Part shown: one piece after another, positions 46,918 through 61,353 of the stretch
Position numbering within the stretch: the first letter of the stretch is position 1
Layout of the letters: each line of letters opens with the position of its first letter
Source: Pseudomonas sp. LFM046
GTDB taxonomy: Bacteria > Pseudomonadota > Gammaproteobacteria > Pseudomonadales > Pseudomonadaceae
Direction: 5' to 3'
Assembly (NCBI RefSeq): GCF_000949385.2
Contig: NZ_JYKO02000001.1
Location: 5,726,678-5,790,677, forward strand
DNA length: 64,000 nt
Translations under genes and position numbers: made by a program
The notes under the pieces: generated by a model
What the model was told of the DNA's origin: nothing
Seen by the model: only the letters and a program-made list of their open reading frames with translations
Databases searched by the model: none

Positions 46918-47685
46918 TCAATCAAGGCTCGCGCAGATCAGCTTGACCCCGCGCGCTGCTATCAGTTCGCGCGCTTCCGGGGCAAGGCGCTCATCGGTAA
47001 TCAGGGTATGGATGCTGCTCCAGGGCAGCTCCAGGTTGGGAATGCGCCGGCCGACCTTGTCGGACTCGGCCATGACGATCACTTCACGGGCCACTTCGGC
47101 CATGACCCGCGAAAGGCCCAGCAATTCATTGAAGGTGGTGGTACCCCGTTGCAGGTCGATGCCATCGGCACCGATGAACAGCTGGTCGAAATCGTAGGAA
47201 CGCAGCACCTGCTCGGCCACCTGGCCCTGGAAGGACTCCGAATGGGGGTCCCAGGTACCGCCGGTCATCAGCAGAACGGGTTCGTGTTCCAGTTCGCGCA
47301 AGGCGTTGGCCACGTTCAGAGAGTTGGTCATCACCACCAGACCGGGCCGGTGGCCCAGTTCCGGGATCATGGCGGCGGTGGTGCTGCCACTGTCGATGAT
47401 GATGCGCGCGTGCTCACGGATGCAGCCAACGGCGGCACGGGCGATGGCCAGTTTGTAGGAAGAGACTGGCTGGCTGCTTTCGCCTATCAGTTCCTGGGGC
47501 ATCGGCACGGCTCCACCATAGCGGCGCAGCAGCAGGCCATTCTTCTCCAGGGCCGTGAGGTCCTTGCGAATGGTGACTTCAGAGGTGGCGAAGGCCTTGG
47601 CCAGTTCGTCGACGCTCACCTCGCCCTGTTGTTCGAGCAGGGCGAGGATGGCATGACGGCGTTGCGGCGTGTTGCGTTTCGTCAT
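46918..47685 (-). CDS. glmR: DeoR-family regulator GlmR
   Basis: The 255-residue protein has an N-terminal DeoR HTH (RRHAILALLEQQGEVSVDELAKAFATSEVTIRKDLTALEKNGLLLRRYGGAV) and a DeoR C-terminal sugar-phosphate sensor (IIIDSGSTTAAMIPEL; DQLFIGADGIDLQRG). It lies between glmU and glmS, matching PA5550, and likely adjusts amino-sugar synthesis genes. ATG 47685 is preferred to the adjacent TTG. The gap to glmS is 15 bp, which fits co-transcription. Confidence 0.9.
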   Translation of the reverse strand: MTKRNTPQRRHAILALLEQQGEVSVDELAKAFATSEVTIRKDLTALEKNGLLLRRYGGAVPMPQELIGESSQPVSSYKLAIARAAVGCIREHARIIIDSGSTTAAMIPELGHRPGLVVMTNSLNVANALRELEHEPVLLMTGGTWDPHSESFQGQVAEQVLRSYDFDQLFIGADGIDLQRGTTTFNELLGLSRVMAEVAREVIVMAESDKVGRRIPNLELPWSSIHTLITDERLAPEARELIAARGVKLICASLD

Positions 47686-47760
47686 CAACGAAAGTTTCGA
47701 TTCGAAAGATAGTGGCGCGAATCAAAACCTAACGAAGCCTTGGCGTCAACCCCGAAAACG

Positions 47761-47787
47761 ACAAAAGGCGGCCTGGGCCACCTTTTG
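47761..47787 (-). terminator. Terminator between glmU and glmR
   Basis: AAAAGGCGGCC and GGCCACCTTTT form a hairpin with a single mismatch; on the minus strand it ends in a T-run. A DnaA-box 9-mer (47801-47809) lies just beside it on the glmU side. Confidence 0.75.
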
Positions 47788-47827
47788 CGTAGGCGATGGG
47801 TTATCCACAGCCCGGTTTTCCACAGCC

Positions 47828-49192
47828 TTACTTCTTGACCTTCACCGGGCGCTTCCAGCCTTCGATATTGCGCTGCTTGGCGCGGCCGACGGCCAGGGTG
47901 TTGGCCGGCACGTCCTGGGTGATGGTGGAGCCGGCGCCGGTGGTAGCGCCATCGCCCAGCGTGACCGGGGCCACCAGGGAGCTGTTGGAGCCGATGAAGA
48001 CGTCTTCACCCATGACGGTGCGGAATTTGTTGGCGCCGTCGTAGTTGCAGGTGATGGTGCCGGCGCCGATGTTGGTGCGCGCACCGATCTCGGCATCACC
48101 CAGGTAGGCCAAGTGGCCAGCCTTGGCGCCCTCACCCATCACGGCGTTCTTCAGTTCGACGAAGTTACCCACATGAGCCTTGGCGCCCAGCACCGCGCCC
48201 GGACGCAGGCGGGCGAACGGACCGCAATCGGCACCTTCGCCCAGTTCTGCGCCTTCCAGGTGGCTGCTGGCTTTCACGATGGCGCCGCGGCGCAGGATGC
48301 TGTCCTTGATCACGCAGTTCGGGCCGATCTGAACGCCGTCTTCGATCACGACCTTGCCTTCGAGGATCACGTTCACATCGATCAGCACATCGCGGCCCAC
48401 GGCCACTTCACCGCGCAGGTCGAAGCGGGCCGGGTCCAGCAGGGTTACGCCCTGGGTCATGAGGCTGCGGGCCGCGCGCTTCTGGTAATGGCGCTCCAGC
48501 TCGGCGAGCTGGATGCGGTCGTTGGCGCCCTGCACCTCCACCGCGTCGTGGGGGTGCTCGGTGGCCACCACCAGGCCGTCGGCCACGGCCATGGCGATGA
48601 CGTCGGTGAGGTAGTACTCGCCCTGGGCGTTGTCGTTGGACAGGCGGCCCAGCCAATCGGCCAGGCGCTTGCCGGGCACGGCGAGGATGCCGGTATTGCC
48701 TTCGCGGATGGCACGCTGCTCGGGGCTGGCGTCCTTGTGCTCGACGATGGCTTTCACCACGCCGGCGGCGTCGCGAACGATGCGGCCGTAGCCAGTGGGG
48801 TCATCCAGCTCGACGGTGAGGAGAGCCAACTGGTCATCCTTCACTTGCTCCAGCAGGCGCTGCAGGGTTTCCACTTCGATCAGCGGCACGTCGCCGTAGA
48901 GGATCAGTACGCGTTCGGCGGACAGCGCCGGCAAGGCCTGGGCGACGGCATGGCCGGTCCCCAACTGTTCGGCCTGCAGGACGAAGTTCAGGTCATCCGC
49001 AGCCAGCCGCTCACGCACGGTATCGGCGCCATGGCCGATGACCACATGGATACCCTGGGGCCCGAGTTTGCGAGCGGTATCGATGACGTGGCCAAGCATG
49101 GCCTTGCCGGCCACCGGATGCAGGACCTTGGGCAGGGCCGAACGCATGCGCGTGCCCTGACCGGCGGCGAGGATGACGATATCGAGGGACAT
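47828..49192 (-). CDS. glmU: Bifunctional GlcNAc-1-P uridyltransferase / GlcN-1-P acetyltransferase
   Basis: The 454-residue cytoplasmic enzyme makes UDP-GlcNAc for peptidoglycan and LPS. The N-terminal nucleotidyltransferase has [20 protein letters not shown], and the middle TYSP-like region is [11 protein letters not shown]. The C-terminal left-handed beta-helix shows hexapeptide repeats with [22 protein letters not shown] (His/Asn active region) and ends in a basic tail. ATG 49192 gives the family's usual length. It is transcribed downstream of the atp operon, from which a terminator separates it. Confidence 0.96.
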   Translation of the reverse strand: MSLDIVILAAGQGTRMRSALPKVLHPVAGKAMLGHVIDTARKLGPQGIHVVIGHGADTVRERLAADDLNFVLQAEQLGTGHAVAQALPALSAERVLILYGDVPLIEVETLQRLLEQVKDDQLALLTVELDDPTGYGRIVRDAAGVVKAIVEHKDASPEQRAIREGNTGILAVPGKRLADWLGRLSNDNAQGEYYLTDVIAMAVADGLVVATEHPHDAVEVQGANDRIQLAELERHYQKRAARSLMTQGVTLLDPARFDLRGEVAVGRDVLIDVNVILEGKVVIEDGVQIGPNCVIKDSILRRGAIVKASSHLEGAELGEGADCGPFARLRPGAVLGAKAHVGNFVELKNAVMGEGAKAGHLAYLGDAEIGARTNIGAGTITCNYDGANKFRTVMGEDVFIGSNSSLVAPVTLGDGATTGAGSTITQDVPANTLAVGRAKQRNIEGWKRPVKVKK

Positions 49193-49244
49193 GGAGGGAA
49201 TCACCGAATCAGGCTGGTAAGCGGAAACCGGAATGCCGGAAAAG

Positions 49245-49270
49245 AAAAAGGGTAGCCAAGGCTACCCTTT
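49245..49270 (-). terminator. Terminator of the atp operon
   Basis: GGGTAGCC and GGCTACCC pair around an AA loop; the minus-strand message ends in a run of T. It lies 28 bp after the atpC stop. Confidence 0.92.
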
Positions 49271-49297
49271 AACTTGTCTGCAATGAAGCCTTGGGCG

Positions 49298-49723
49298 TTA
49301 GCCGCCGAACTTCTTGCGGATCTGCTGGACGGTACGCAGCTGGGCTGCGGCCTCGGCCAGTCGAGCGGAGGCGGTGGAGTAGTCGAACTCCGCGCCCCGG
49401 TCGTGCAGAGCTTTCTCAGCAGCCTTGAGGGACTCCTGAGCAGCCGCTTCGTCCAGGTCACTGGCGCGAAGCACGGTGTCGGCCAGGACCTTCACCATGT
49501 TCGGCTGGACTTCGAGGAAACCGCCGGAGATGTAATACACCTCGTCCTCGCCACCCTGCTTCACCAGGCGAATGGGGCCCGGCTTGAGGTCGGTGATCAG
49601 CGGGGCGTGGCCCGGCGCGATACCCAGATCGCCCAGGTGGCCGTGCGCAATCACCATCTCCACCAGACCGGAGAAGATCTCCGCTTCGGCGCTGACGATA
49701 TCGCAATGGACAGTAATAGCCAT
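49298..49723 (-). CDS. atpC: ATP synthase epsilon subunit
   Basis: The 141-residue central-stalk subunit of F1 has an N-terminal beta sandwich ([61 protein letters not shown]) and a C-terminal helical hairpin ([18 protein letters not shown]) that can inhibit ATP hydrolysis. It is the last gene of the atp operon, followed by a strong terminator. Confidence 0.95.
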   Translation of the reverse strand: MAITVHCDIVSAEAEIFSGLVEMVIAHGHLGDLGIAPGHAPLITDLKPGPIRLVKQGGEDEVYYISGGFLEVQPNMVKVLADTVLRASDLDEAAAQESLKAAEKALHDRGAEFDYSTASARLAEAAAQLRTVQQIRKKFGG

Positions 49724-49766
49724 ACGCTTGCCTCACGTAAGCGCCCGTCGCCGGGCGCTCAGGGGG

Positions 49767-51173
<1,407 letters not shown>

Positions 51174-52034
51174 TTAAACCGCGGCAGCGCCGCCGACGAT
51201 TTCCGAAATCTCTTGAGTGATCGCTGCCTGACGCGCCTTGTTGTAGATCAGCTGGAGGTTGCTGATCAGGTCACCGGCGTTGTCGGTGGCGTTCTTCATT
51301 GCGATCATCCGTGCCGCCTGCTCGCAGGCGTTGTTCTCAACCACGGATTGATACACCTGGGATTCCACGTAGCGCACCAGCAGACCTTCGAGGATCTCCT
51401 TGGCGTCGGGTTCGTAGAGGTAGTCCCAGTGATGCTTCAACTCTTGATCCGGATCGGCCACCAGCGGAACCAGTTGGTCCACAGTCGGCTTCTGCGTCAT
51501 GGTGTTGACGAACTTGTTGGAAACCACGAACAGGCGGTCGATACGGCCATCCAGGTATGCGTCGAGCATGACCTTGACGCTGCCGATCAGGTCGTTGATC
51601 GAAGGTTCCTCGCCGATGTGGCTGATGGCTGCAACGACGTTACCGCCGTAGTTGCGGAAGAAGGCCGCACCCTTGCCACCAATCACGCAGAGGTCGATCT
51701 CCACGCCTTGTTCGCGGTAACCCGCCATGTTCTTGATCAGGGTCTTGAACAGGTTGATGTTCAAGCCGCCACACAGACCGCGGTCGCTGCTCACCACGAC
51801 ATAACCAACGCGCTTCACTTCGCGGTCGATCATGAACGGGTGGCGGTATTCCGGGTTCGCGTTGGCCAAATGACCGATCACCTGGCGGATGCGCTCCGCG
51901 TAGGGGCGGCTGGCAGCCATGCGCAGTTGAGCCCTGCGCATCTTGCTGACCGCCACCTTTTCCATGGCGCTGGTGATCTTTTGCGTGCTTTTGATGCTCG
52001 CAATCTTGCTGCGAATCTCTTTTGCGCCTGCCAT
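51174..52034 (-). CDS. atpG: ATP synthase gamma subunit
   Basis: The 286-residue rotor shaft of F1 has the two terminal helices that form the coiled coil ([32 protein letters not shown] at the N-terminus; [39 protein letters not shown] at the C-terminus) and the globular [11 protein letters not shown] motif. It is 52 bp downstream of atpA in the usual atpAGDC order. Confidence 0.96.
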   Translation of the reverse strand: MAGAKEIRSKIASIKSTQKITSAMEKVAVSKMRRAQLRMAASRPYAERIRQVIGHLANANPEYRHPFMIDREVKRVGYVVVSSDRGLCGGLNINLFKTLIKNMAGYREQGVEIDLCVIGGKGAAFFRNYGGNVVAAISHIGEEPSINDLIGSVKVMLDAYLDGRIDRLFVVSNKFVNTMTQKPTVDQLVPLVADPDQELKHHWDYLYEPDAKEILEGLLVRYVESQVYQSVVENNACEQAARMIAMKNATDNAGDLISNLQLIYNKARQAAITQEISEIVGGAAAV

Positions 52035-52086
52035 GTAACACCTATCGGGTTAGCAGGCGGGGGGTCTTGCGACCCCCCGCTGCGGC

Positions 52087-53631
<1,545 letters not shown>

Positions 53632-53652
53632 TGCTCTGCTGCCCCTTCAAAC

Positions 53653-54189
53653 TCAAGATTTCAACGCTTCGGCCAGTTTCGCGAGCTTGCCGCGAACCGA
53701 GCCATCGATAACCAGGTCGCCGGCGCGGATCACGACACCGCCTATGAGGCTGGAGTCTTCCGCGGCGTGCAGACGCACTTCCCGGCTGAGCCGTGCGCTG
53801 AGAACCTTGGCGAGTTTGTCTTGCTGTTCATCGCTCAATGCGAAGGCACTGACGACTTCCACGTCTACCGACTTCTCCTGCTCGGCCTTGTACAGCTCGA
53901 ACAGCTCGGCGATTTCCGGCAGCAGCACGAGGCGGCCGTTTTCGGAAACAACATGGATGAAGTTCTGTGCCTGGGCGTCGAACTTGTCGCCAACCACTTC
54001 ATTGAAGGCGTTGGCTTTCTCTGTACTCGTCAGACGCGGGGCTTTGAGCACGCGCTGCATGGTGTCGTCCTGCGACACCGCAGCGGCCAGGCCAAGCATG
54101 GCCGACCAGGCGGCCAGCTGCTGATGGGCCTGGGCGTACTCGAAAGCAGCCTTGGCGTAAGGTCGGGCCAGCGTGGTCAGTTCTGCCAT
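53653..54189 (-). CDS. atpH: ATP synthase delta subunit
   Basis: The 178-residue peripheral-stalk subunit links F1 alpha to the b subunits. Its N-terminal helical domain ([28 protein letters not shown]) and C-terminal [32 protein letters not shown] motif are typical. It is 12 bp downstream of atpF. Confidence 0.95.
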   Translation of the reverse strand: MAELTTLARPYAKAAFEYAQAHQQLAAWSAMLGLAAAVSQDDTMQRVLKAPRLTSTEKANAFNEVVGDKFDAQAQNFIHVVSENGRLVLLPEIAELFELYKAEQEKSVDVEVVSAFALSDEQQDKLAKVLSARLSREVRLHAAEDSSLIGGVVIRAGDLVIDGSVRGKLAKLAEALKS

Positions 54190-54201
54190 GATCGCCCTCG
54201 C

Positions 54202-54672
54202 TTAGATTTCGGCAGCCAGTTTGTTAACCAGCTCCGCGTGCGCGTTTTGATCGATAGTGGCACCCAGGATCTTCTCGGCACCGCCGACCGCCAGGCTACC
54301 CAGTTGGGCGCGCAGCGCGTCTTTGACGCTGTTCAGTTCCTGCTCGATCTCGGCCTGAGCCTGCGCCTTCAGGCGCTCGCCTTCAGCACGTGCCTGATCG
54401 CGAGCTTCGTCGACGATCTGGTTAGCGCGCTTTTTGGCTTGCTCGATGATTTCTGCCGCCTGACCTTTGGCTTCGCGCAGTTGCTGACCCACTTTTTCAT
54501 GGGCCAGCTCCAGGTCACGAGCCGCTCGGTTGGCAGCGTCCAGACCGTCGGCAATCTTCTTCTGACGTTCATGCAGAGCAGTGATGACCGGAGGCCACAC
54601 GAACTTCATGCAGAACAGTACGAAGATGAAGAAGGCAACGGACTGGCCGATCAGGGTTGCATTAATGTTCAC
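54202..54672 (-). CDS. atpF: ATP synthase b subunit
   Basis: The 156-residue stator subunit has one N-terminal membrane helix ([23 protein letters not shown]) and a long charged helix (from residue 35) that forms the peripheral stalk coiled coil. It lies 49 bp after atpE on the minus strand. Confidence 0.95.
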   Translation of the reverse strand: MNINATLIGQSVAFFIFVLFCMKFVWPPVITALHERQKKIADGLDAANRAARDLELAHEKVGQQLREAKGQAAEIIEQAKKRANQIVDEARDQARAEGERLKAQAQAEIEQELNSVKDALRAQLGSLAVGGAEKILGATIDQNAHAELVNKLAAEI

Positions 54673-54721
54673 GCCAACACCTCGCTCGTTCGTTGTCAGT
54701 CGAATCCTCGGTCAACGAGGA

Positions 54722-55048
<327 letters not shown>

Positions 55049-55068
55049 CTAGTGCCCTTTCGAGCATC

Positions 55069-55088
55069 CCCGTACCGGCTGGTACGGG
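55069..55088. other. Hairpin in the atpB-atpE gap
   Basis: CCCGTACC pairs with GGTACGGG around GGCT. The same 195-bp gap holds a second stem (GCCCTTCGGGC region, about 55118-55130) and a CCTGCAGG palindrome. They may protect or set the level of the very abundant atpE message. Confidence 0.55.
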
Positions 55089-55174
55089 ACCATCTCCAAC
55101 GAACCACGCATCCACTTGCGCCCTTCGGGCACCTTCCCCTGCAGGGAGAAGGTCATCGGATGCGCTGCGCGTTC

Positions 55175-56468
<1,294 letters not shown>

Positions 56469-56615
56469 CGCAGCTGATCCTCTGGTGTCGGCCGCTTGAA
56501 TCAACGACTTGGCATACTTTGTGCCGACAAAATTGCGCGCAGAGTATAGGGGGCGAACCCCCCCTATTCAACTGCCCGGTAGTGAAATCCGACCGTCGCT
56601 ACAGCGTCATATGTT

Positions 56616-57488
56616 TCAGCGAATGTGGGCCAGGACGCCCTGTAATTCGTCGAGCGAGTTGTAGCGGATCACCAGCTGGCCCTTGCCTTTCTGGCCATGC
56701 TTGATCTGCACGGGAGCCCCTAGCTTCTCAGCCAGACGCTGTTCCAGGCGGCTGATATCCGGGTCGGACTTGACCACTTCGACAGCCTTTTCCTTGGTGT
56801 TCAGCCAGTGCCTTACCAGTGCCTCGGTTTGGCGCACGGTGAGGCCTCGTGCGACAACATGTCGCGCCCCTTCCACCTGCCGCTCCAGGGGCAGACCGAG
56901 CAGGGCACGAGCGTGGCCCATTTCCAGGTCGCCATGGGAAAGCAGGGTCTTGATCTCTTCCGGCAGGCCGATCAGGCGCAGCAGGTTGGTGATGGTGACG
57001 CGGGACTTGCCGACCGCTTCCGCCACCTGCTGCTGGGTGAGCTGGAATTCCTGCTGCAGACGCTGCAGGGCGATGGCTTCCTCGATGGGGTTGAGGTCTT
57101 CGCGCTGGATGTTCTCGATCAGCGCCATGGCGATGGCGGCCTCGTCGGGAACCTCGCGAACCATGGCCGGAATCTTCTCCAGCCCTGCCTGCTGACTGGC
57201 ACGCCAGCGACGCTCTCCCGCAATGATCTCGTAACGGCCTGCACCGATCGGGCGCACAACGATGGGCTGCATGACGCCCTGGGCCTTGATGGACTGGGCC
57301 AGTTCCTCGAGGGCGGTGGGGTCCATGTCGCGGCGGGGCTGGTACTTGCCGCGCTGGATCAGGTCCAGGGGCAGGTGTTGAAGCTCACGGGTATCGACCT
57401 TGACGGCTTCTTCTTCGAGGGTAGCGACGGTACTGCCGCCCAGCAGGGCGTCCAAGCCACGGCCCAGACCTCGTTTTTTCGCGGCCAT
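56616..57488 (-). CDS. parB: Chromosome-partitioning protein ParB (Spo0J-like)
   Basis: The 290-residue CTP-dependent clamp binds parS and drives origin segregation. It opens with MAAKKRGLGRGLDALLGG, has the GERRWRASQQAGLEKIPAMV CTP-binding region (GxRRxRA), the LIENIQREDLNPIEEA motif and a parS-binding HTH (LTQQQVAEAVGKSRVTITNLLRL). It is 9 bp downstream of parA. A perfect parS core occurs in this window inside folE2. Confidence 0.95.
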   Translation of the reverse strand: MAAKKRGLGRGLDALLGGSTVATLEEEAVKVDTRELQHLPLDLIQRGKYQPRRDMDPTALEELAQSIKAQGVMQPIVVRPIGAGRYEIIAGERRWRASQQAGLEKIPAMVREVPDEAAIAMALIENIQREDLNPIEEAIALQRLQQEFQLTQQQVAEAVGKSRVTITNLLRLIGLPEEIKTLLSHGDLEMGHARALLGLPLERQVEGARHVVARGLTVRQTEALVRHWLNTKEKAVEVVKSDPDISRLEQRLAEKLGAPVQIKHGQKGKGQLVIRYNSLDELQGVLAHIR

Positions 57489-57497
57489 GCGGATTCC

Positions 57498-58286
57498 TTA
57501 TGCGGTAGCGGTTTTGGCGTTGGCGCGCTGGCGGCGGACCAGTTCGCCTGCCAGCGCCAGGTAGGCGATGGCGCCACGGGATTGCTTGTCGTAGACCAGG
57601 GCGGGCATGCCGAAGCTGGGGGCCTCGGCCAGGCGCACGTTACGCGGAATGACGGCGTCGTAGAGTTTGTCGCCGAAGTGTTCCTTGAGCTGCGCCGAGA
57701 CTTCGTTGGTCAGGCTGATGCGCGGGTCGTACATGGTGCGCAGCAGACCCTCGATCTTCAGGCTGGGGTTCAGCAGCTGGCCGATGCGCTGGATGCTGTT
57801 GACCAGGTCCGACAGGCCTTCCAGTGCGTAGTACTCGCACTGCATGGGGATGATCACGCCATCGGAAGCCGACAGGGCGTTGATGGTCAGCATCGACAGC
57901 GAAGGCGGGCAGTCGATGAGGATGTAGTCATAGTTCTCGCGGATCGGTGCCAGGGCTTCGCGCAGGCGATGCTCCTTGTTCGGCATGTCCAGCAGCGCCA
58001 CTTCCGCCGCGGTCAGGTCGCGGTTGGCGGGCAGGAGCTGGTAGCCACCGTGCTCGGAGAACTGCATCGCCGTCGCCAGGTCGCATTCCCCGGTGAGGAC
58101 GTCGTAGATCGAGTGCTCCAGGGCGAGCTTGTCGACGCCGCTGCCCATGGTGGCGTTGCCCTGAGGGTCAAGATCGATCAGCAGCACACGGCGCTTGGTA
58201 GCGACCAGCGAGGCTGCCAGGTTGACACAGGTGGTGGTCTTGCCGACCCCGCCTTTCTGATTGGCGATTGCGAATACCTTGGCCAT
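57498..58286 (-). CDS. parA: Chromosome-partitioning ATPase ParA (Soj-like)
   Basis: The 262-residue deviant Walker ATPase positions the ParB-parS complex on the nucoid. Motifs are IANQKGGVGKTTTCVNLAAS (deviant Walker A), LLIDLDPQGNAT and YILIDCPPSLSMLT. ATG 58286, with AAGGTGG upstream, removes a spurious N-terminal extension and gives the family length. It follows rsmG by 14 bp and precedes parB. Confidence 0.96.
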   Translation of the reverse strand: MAKVFAIANQKGGVGKTTTCVNLAASLVATKRRVLLIDLDPQGNATMGSGVDKLALEHSIYDVLTGECDLATAMQFSEHGGYQLLPANRDLTAAEVALLDMPNKEHRLREALAPIRENYDYILIDCPPSLSMLTINALSASDGVIIPMQCEYYALEGLSDLVNSIQRIGQLLNPSLKIEGLLRTMYDPRISLTNEVSAQLKEHFGDKLYDAVIPRNVRLAEAPSFGMPALVYDKQSRGAIAYLALAGELVRRQRANAKTATA

Positions 58287-58300
58287 GGCCACCTTCCCCC

Positions 58301-58948
58301 TCATTGCGTGCGGCGCAGTATCAGCAGATGGCGCTGACCTTGGCAACCGGGAACCTCCAGCTGATGCGCGGACTCCACGCGGAAGTCCGCGGGCAGGGTC
58401 TGCAGCTCGTCGTCCGGGTGCAGGCCCTTCATGGCCAGCCAGCGAGTCTCGCCATCGCCCAGGTGGCGGGTCCAGTTGCTGAAGTCTTCCAGCGAGCTGA
58501 ACGCGCGGGAGACGATGCCGTTGAACGGCTGCTCGGGGGCGAAGGCTTCGACGCGGTTGTGGACCACTTCCAGGTTGGCGAGTTTCAGCTCCAGCTTCAC
58601 GTGGGTGAGGAAGCGGGTCTTCTTGCCGTTGGAGTCGAGCAGGGTGAAGCGCCGTTCGGGGAACAGGATGGCCAGTGGAATACCGGGCATGCCGCCGCCG
58701 CTGCCGACGTCCAGCCAGTTATCCCCAAGCGCTGCCACGAAAGGCACGACGCTCAGGCTGTCCAGCAGGTGACGCGACACCATCTCGTCAGGATCGCGTA
58801 CCGCGGTGAGGTTGTAGGCCTTGTTCCACTTGATCAGCAGAGCCAGGTAGGCCAGCAGGCGTTCCTGCTTTTCCGGGGTGAGTTCGACAGCGAGCTGCTG
58901 CGCGCCACGGGACAGTTCGTCAGCGTGGCGCAGGGTGACCAGGGACAT
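58301..58948 (-). CDS. rsmG: 16S rRNA (guanine527-N7)-methyltransferase
   Basis: The 215-residue SAM enzyme methylates G527 of 16S rRNA. Motifs are [26 protein letters not shown], the SAM loop [17 protein letters not shown] and the SRAFSSL region. Its ATG starts at the last base of the mnmG stop (TGATG overlap), which indicates translational coupling. Confidence 0.95.
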   Translation of the reverse strand: MSLVTLRHADELSRGAQQLAVELTPEKQERLLAYLALLIKWNKAYNLTAVRDPDEMVSRHLLDSLSVVPFVAALGDNWLDVGSGGGMPGIPLAILFPERRFTLLDSNGKKTRFLTHVKLELKLANLEVVHNRVEAFAPEQPFNGIVSRAFSSLEDFSNWTRHLGDGETRWLAMKGLHPDDELQTLPADFRVESAHQLEVPGCQGQRHLLILRRTQ

Positions 58949-60840
58949 CAGGCGCTTTGCTCCAGCTGACGGCCAGCGCCGCGCTTCTTCAGATGGATCA
59001 GCAGCAGGGAAATGGCTGCCGGTGTCACGCCCGGGATGCGGGAGGCTTGGCCCAGGGTTTCCGGACGGGAATTGCCGAGCTTGTGCTGGATCTCCTTGGA
59101 CAGGCCGGAGATGGTGGCGTAGTCCAGGTCCTCGGGCAAACGGATGTCTTCGCTGGCACGCAGCCGGGCGATCTCGTCCTGCTGGCGGTCGATGTAACCG
59201 GCGTACTTGGTCTTGATCTCCACCTGTTCGGCCACCTGCGGATCTTCCGCGCCGCCACCGGTCACTTCCACCAGGCCGGCGTAGTCGATTTCCGGACGGC
59301 TCAGCAGGTTGAGCAGGTTGTACTCATGGGCAAGCGGCGTACCGAAACGCTCGGCAATGGCATCGCCTTCCGGCGTGCCCGGACGGACCCAGGTGCTCTT
59401 CAGGCGCTGCTCTTCGCGGACGATACCTTCGCGCTTGGCTTCGAAAGCGGCCCAGCGCGTGTCATCCACCAGGCCCAGTTCGCGGCCCTTCTCGGTGAGG
59501 CGCAGGTCCGCGTTGTCCTCGCGCAGGATCAGGCGGTATTCCGCGCGGGACGTGAACATGCGGTAGGGCTCCTGGGTGCCCAGGGTGATCAGGTCGTCCA
59601 CCAGCACGCCGATGTACGCCTCGTCGCGGCGCGGGCACCAGGCTTCGCGGCCTTGGGCGCGCAGAGCGGCGTTGGCACCGGCGAGCAGGCCTTGGGCACC
59701 GGCTTCTTCGTAGCCGGTGGTGCCGTTGATCTGGCCGGCGAAGAACAGACCGCCGATCACCTTGGTCTCCAGGCTGTACTTCAGGTCGCGCGGGTCGAAG
59801 TAGTCGTACTCGATCGCATAGCCGGGACGCACGATGTGGGCGTTCTCCATGCCGCGAATGGAACGCACGATCTCCAGCTGCACGTCGAAAGGCAGCGAAG
59901 TGGAGATGCCGTTGGGGTACAGCTCATGGGTGGTCAGCCCTTCCGGCTCGAGGAAGACCTGGTGGCTGTCCTTGTCGGCGAAGCGATGGATCTTGTCCTC
60001 GATGGACGGGCAGTAGCGCGGACCAATGCCCTCGATCACGCCTGAGTACATGGGCGAGCGATCGAGATTGCTGGCGATGATCTCGTGGGTGCGGGCATTG
60101 GTGTGGGTGATCCAGCAGCTCACCTGGCGCGGATGCTGCTCCTTGGAACCCAGGAAGGACATCACCGGAATCGGGGTATCACCGGGCTGCTCGGTCATGA
60201 CCGAGAAGTCCACGGAACGGCCATCGATGCGCGGAGGGGTGCCGGTCTTCAGACGGCCAACACGCAGGGGCAGTTCCCGCAAGCGCTGAGCCAGCGCGAT
60301 GGATGGCGGATCGCCGGCGCGACCGCCGGAGTAGTTCTGCAGACCGATGTGGATAAGTCCGCCAAGGAAGGTACCGGTGGTGAGCACCACGGACTCTGCC
60401 TGGAAACGCAGACCCATTTGCGTCACGACGCCCTTCACCTGGTCGTTCTCGACGATCAGGTCATCGCACGCTTGCTGGAATATCCACAGGTTCGGCTGGT
60501 TCTCGAGGATCTCGCGGATCGCGGCCTTATAGAGAACACGGTCTGCCTGGGCACGGGTGGCACGTACGGCTGGACCCTTGCGGCTATTGAGGACACGGAA
60601 CTGGATGCCGCCGAGGTCGGTTGCGGTCGCCATGGCGCCGCCAAGTGCGTCGATCTCTTTGACCAGGTGGCTCTTGCCAATACCGCCGATGGCTGGGTTG
60701 CAGCTCATCTGGCCCAGGGTTTCCACATTGTGAGTCAGCAGCAAGGTCTTCACGCCCATGCGTGCAGCTGCCAGCGCAGCCTCGGTGCCGGCATGGCCGC
60801 CGCCGATCACGATCACGTCAAAACGGGAAGGGAAGTCCAC
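58948..60840 (-). CDS. mnmG: tRNA uridine-5-carboxymethylaminomethyl modification enzyme MnmG (GidA)
   Basis: The 630-residue FAD enzyme works with MnmE to modify U34 of several tRNAs. The FAD site is [21 protein letters not shown]; conserved features include [29 protein letters not shown] and the Cys-containing region [14 protein letters not shown] 60840 fits the family start ([11 protein letters not shown]) and has GAGG upstream; ATG is absent at that site. It is divergent from nothing nearby: the mnmE end lies 513 bp upstream, across an origin-like gap. A DnaA-box 9-mer lies at 60348. Confidence 0.95.
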   Translation of the reverse strand: MDFPSRFDVIVIGGGHAGTEAALAAARMGVKTLLLTHNVETLGQMSCNPAIGGIGKSHLVKEIDALGGAMATATDLGGIQFRVLNSRKGPAVRATRAQADRVLYKAAIREILENQPNLWIFQQACDDLIVENDQVKGVVTQMGLRFQAESVVLTTGTFLGGLIHIGLQNYSGGRAGDPPSIALAQRLRELPLRVGRLKTGTPPRIDGRSVDFSVMTEQPGDTPIPVMSFLGSKEQHPRQVSCWITHTNARTHEIIASNLDRSPMYSGVIEGIGPRYCPSIEDKIHRFADKDSHQVFLEPEGLTTHELYPNGISTSLPFDVQLEIVRSIRGMENAHIVRPGYAIEYDYFDPRDLKYSLETKVIGGLFFAGQINGTTGYEEAGAQGLLAGANAALRAQGREAWCPRRDEAYIGVLVDDLITLGTQEPYRMFTSRAEYRLILREDNADLRLTEKGRELGLVDDTRWAAFEAKREGIVREEQRLKSTWVRPGTPEGDAIAERFGTPLAHEYNLLNLLSRPEIDYAGLVEVTGGGAEDPQVAEQVEIKTKYAGYIDRQQDEIARLRASEDIRLPEDLDYATISGLSKEIQHKLGNSRPETLGQASRIPGVTPAAISLLLIHLKKRGAGRQLEQSA

Positions 60841-61353
60841 CACGCACCTCGTGCCTGTCCAGGCATGGGAAATAGAGAAAGCCGCACAGTATAGGGGATT
60901 TCTTTCTGAGGCATGAAGCCGTCTGGCCAAAAAGTAGCCAACCTCTCGTACATGGCTTTTCTCAGGGAGTTATCCAGATGGGGAAAAGTCCCTGTGGGTA
61001 AAAGAAAATAAGAGAGAAGAATTTTTAAAAAAGCCTGTTTTTATGTTTATACCTTGGGGGGCAGGGTTTCTGTGGATAACTAGATTGGAGCCACCTATCA
61101 CGCGTCTTTCAGGGAATGATAACCCTGTGGCGATCCTGCCTGTAGCTACTGGGTAAGCCGTCAGAAAGCTGTGCATCCAATAGGCAGTTATGCACAGCCG
61201 ATTTATCCCTCGGGTTTTCACCAGGCTTATGGACGGGGTTACAGGCAACTTATCAACAGGGTTCAGGCGGGCGCTTTTCCGGGCGAGCAGGCAGCAACGG
61301 ACCGCCTGGCAAGCAGGCAGTCGCAGTCGCTGTGGATAAGGAGAGGGGGCGGC
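60841..61353. other. Origin-like gap between mnmE and mnmG
   Basis: This 513-bp gap has no gene. It holds exact DnaA boxes at 61071-61079 and 61331-61339, TTATGCACA at 61188-61196, and one-mismatch boxes at 60970, 60993 and 61250. A strikingly AT-rich tract (about 60999-61050, with AATTTTTAAAAAAG and TTTTTATGTTTAT) lies next to the boxes, as in DNA-unwinding elements. It must also carry the mnmG promoter. Confidence 0.6.
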
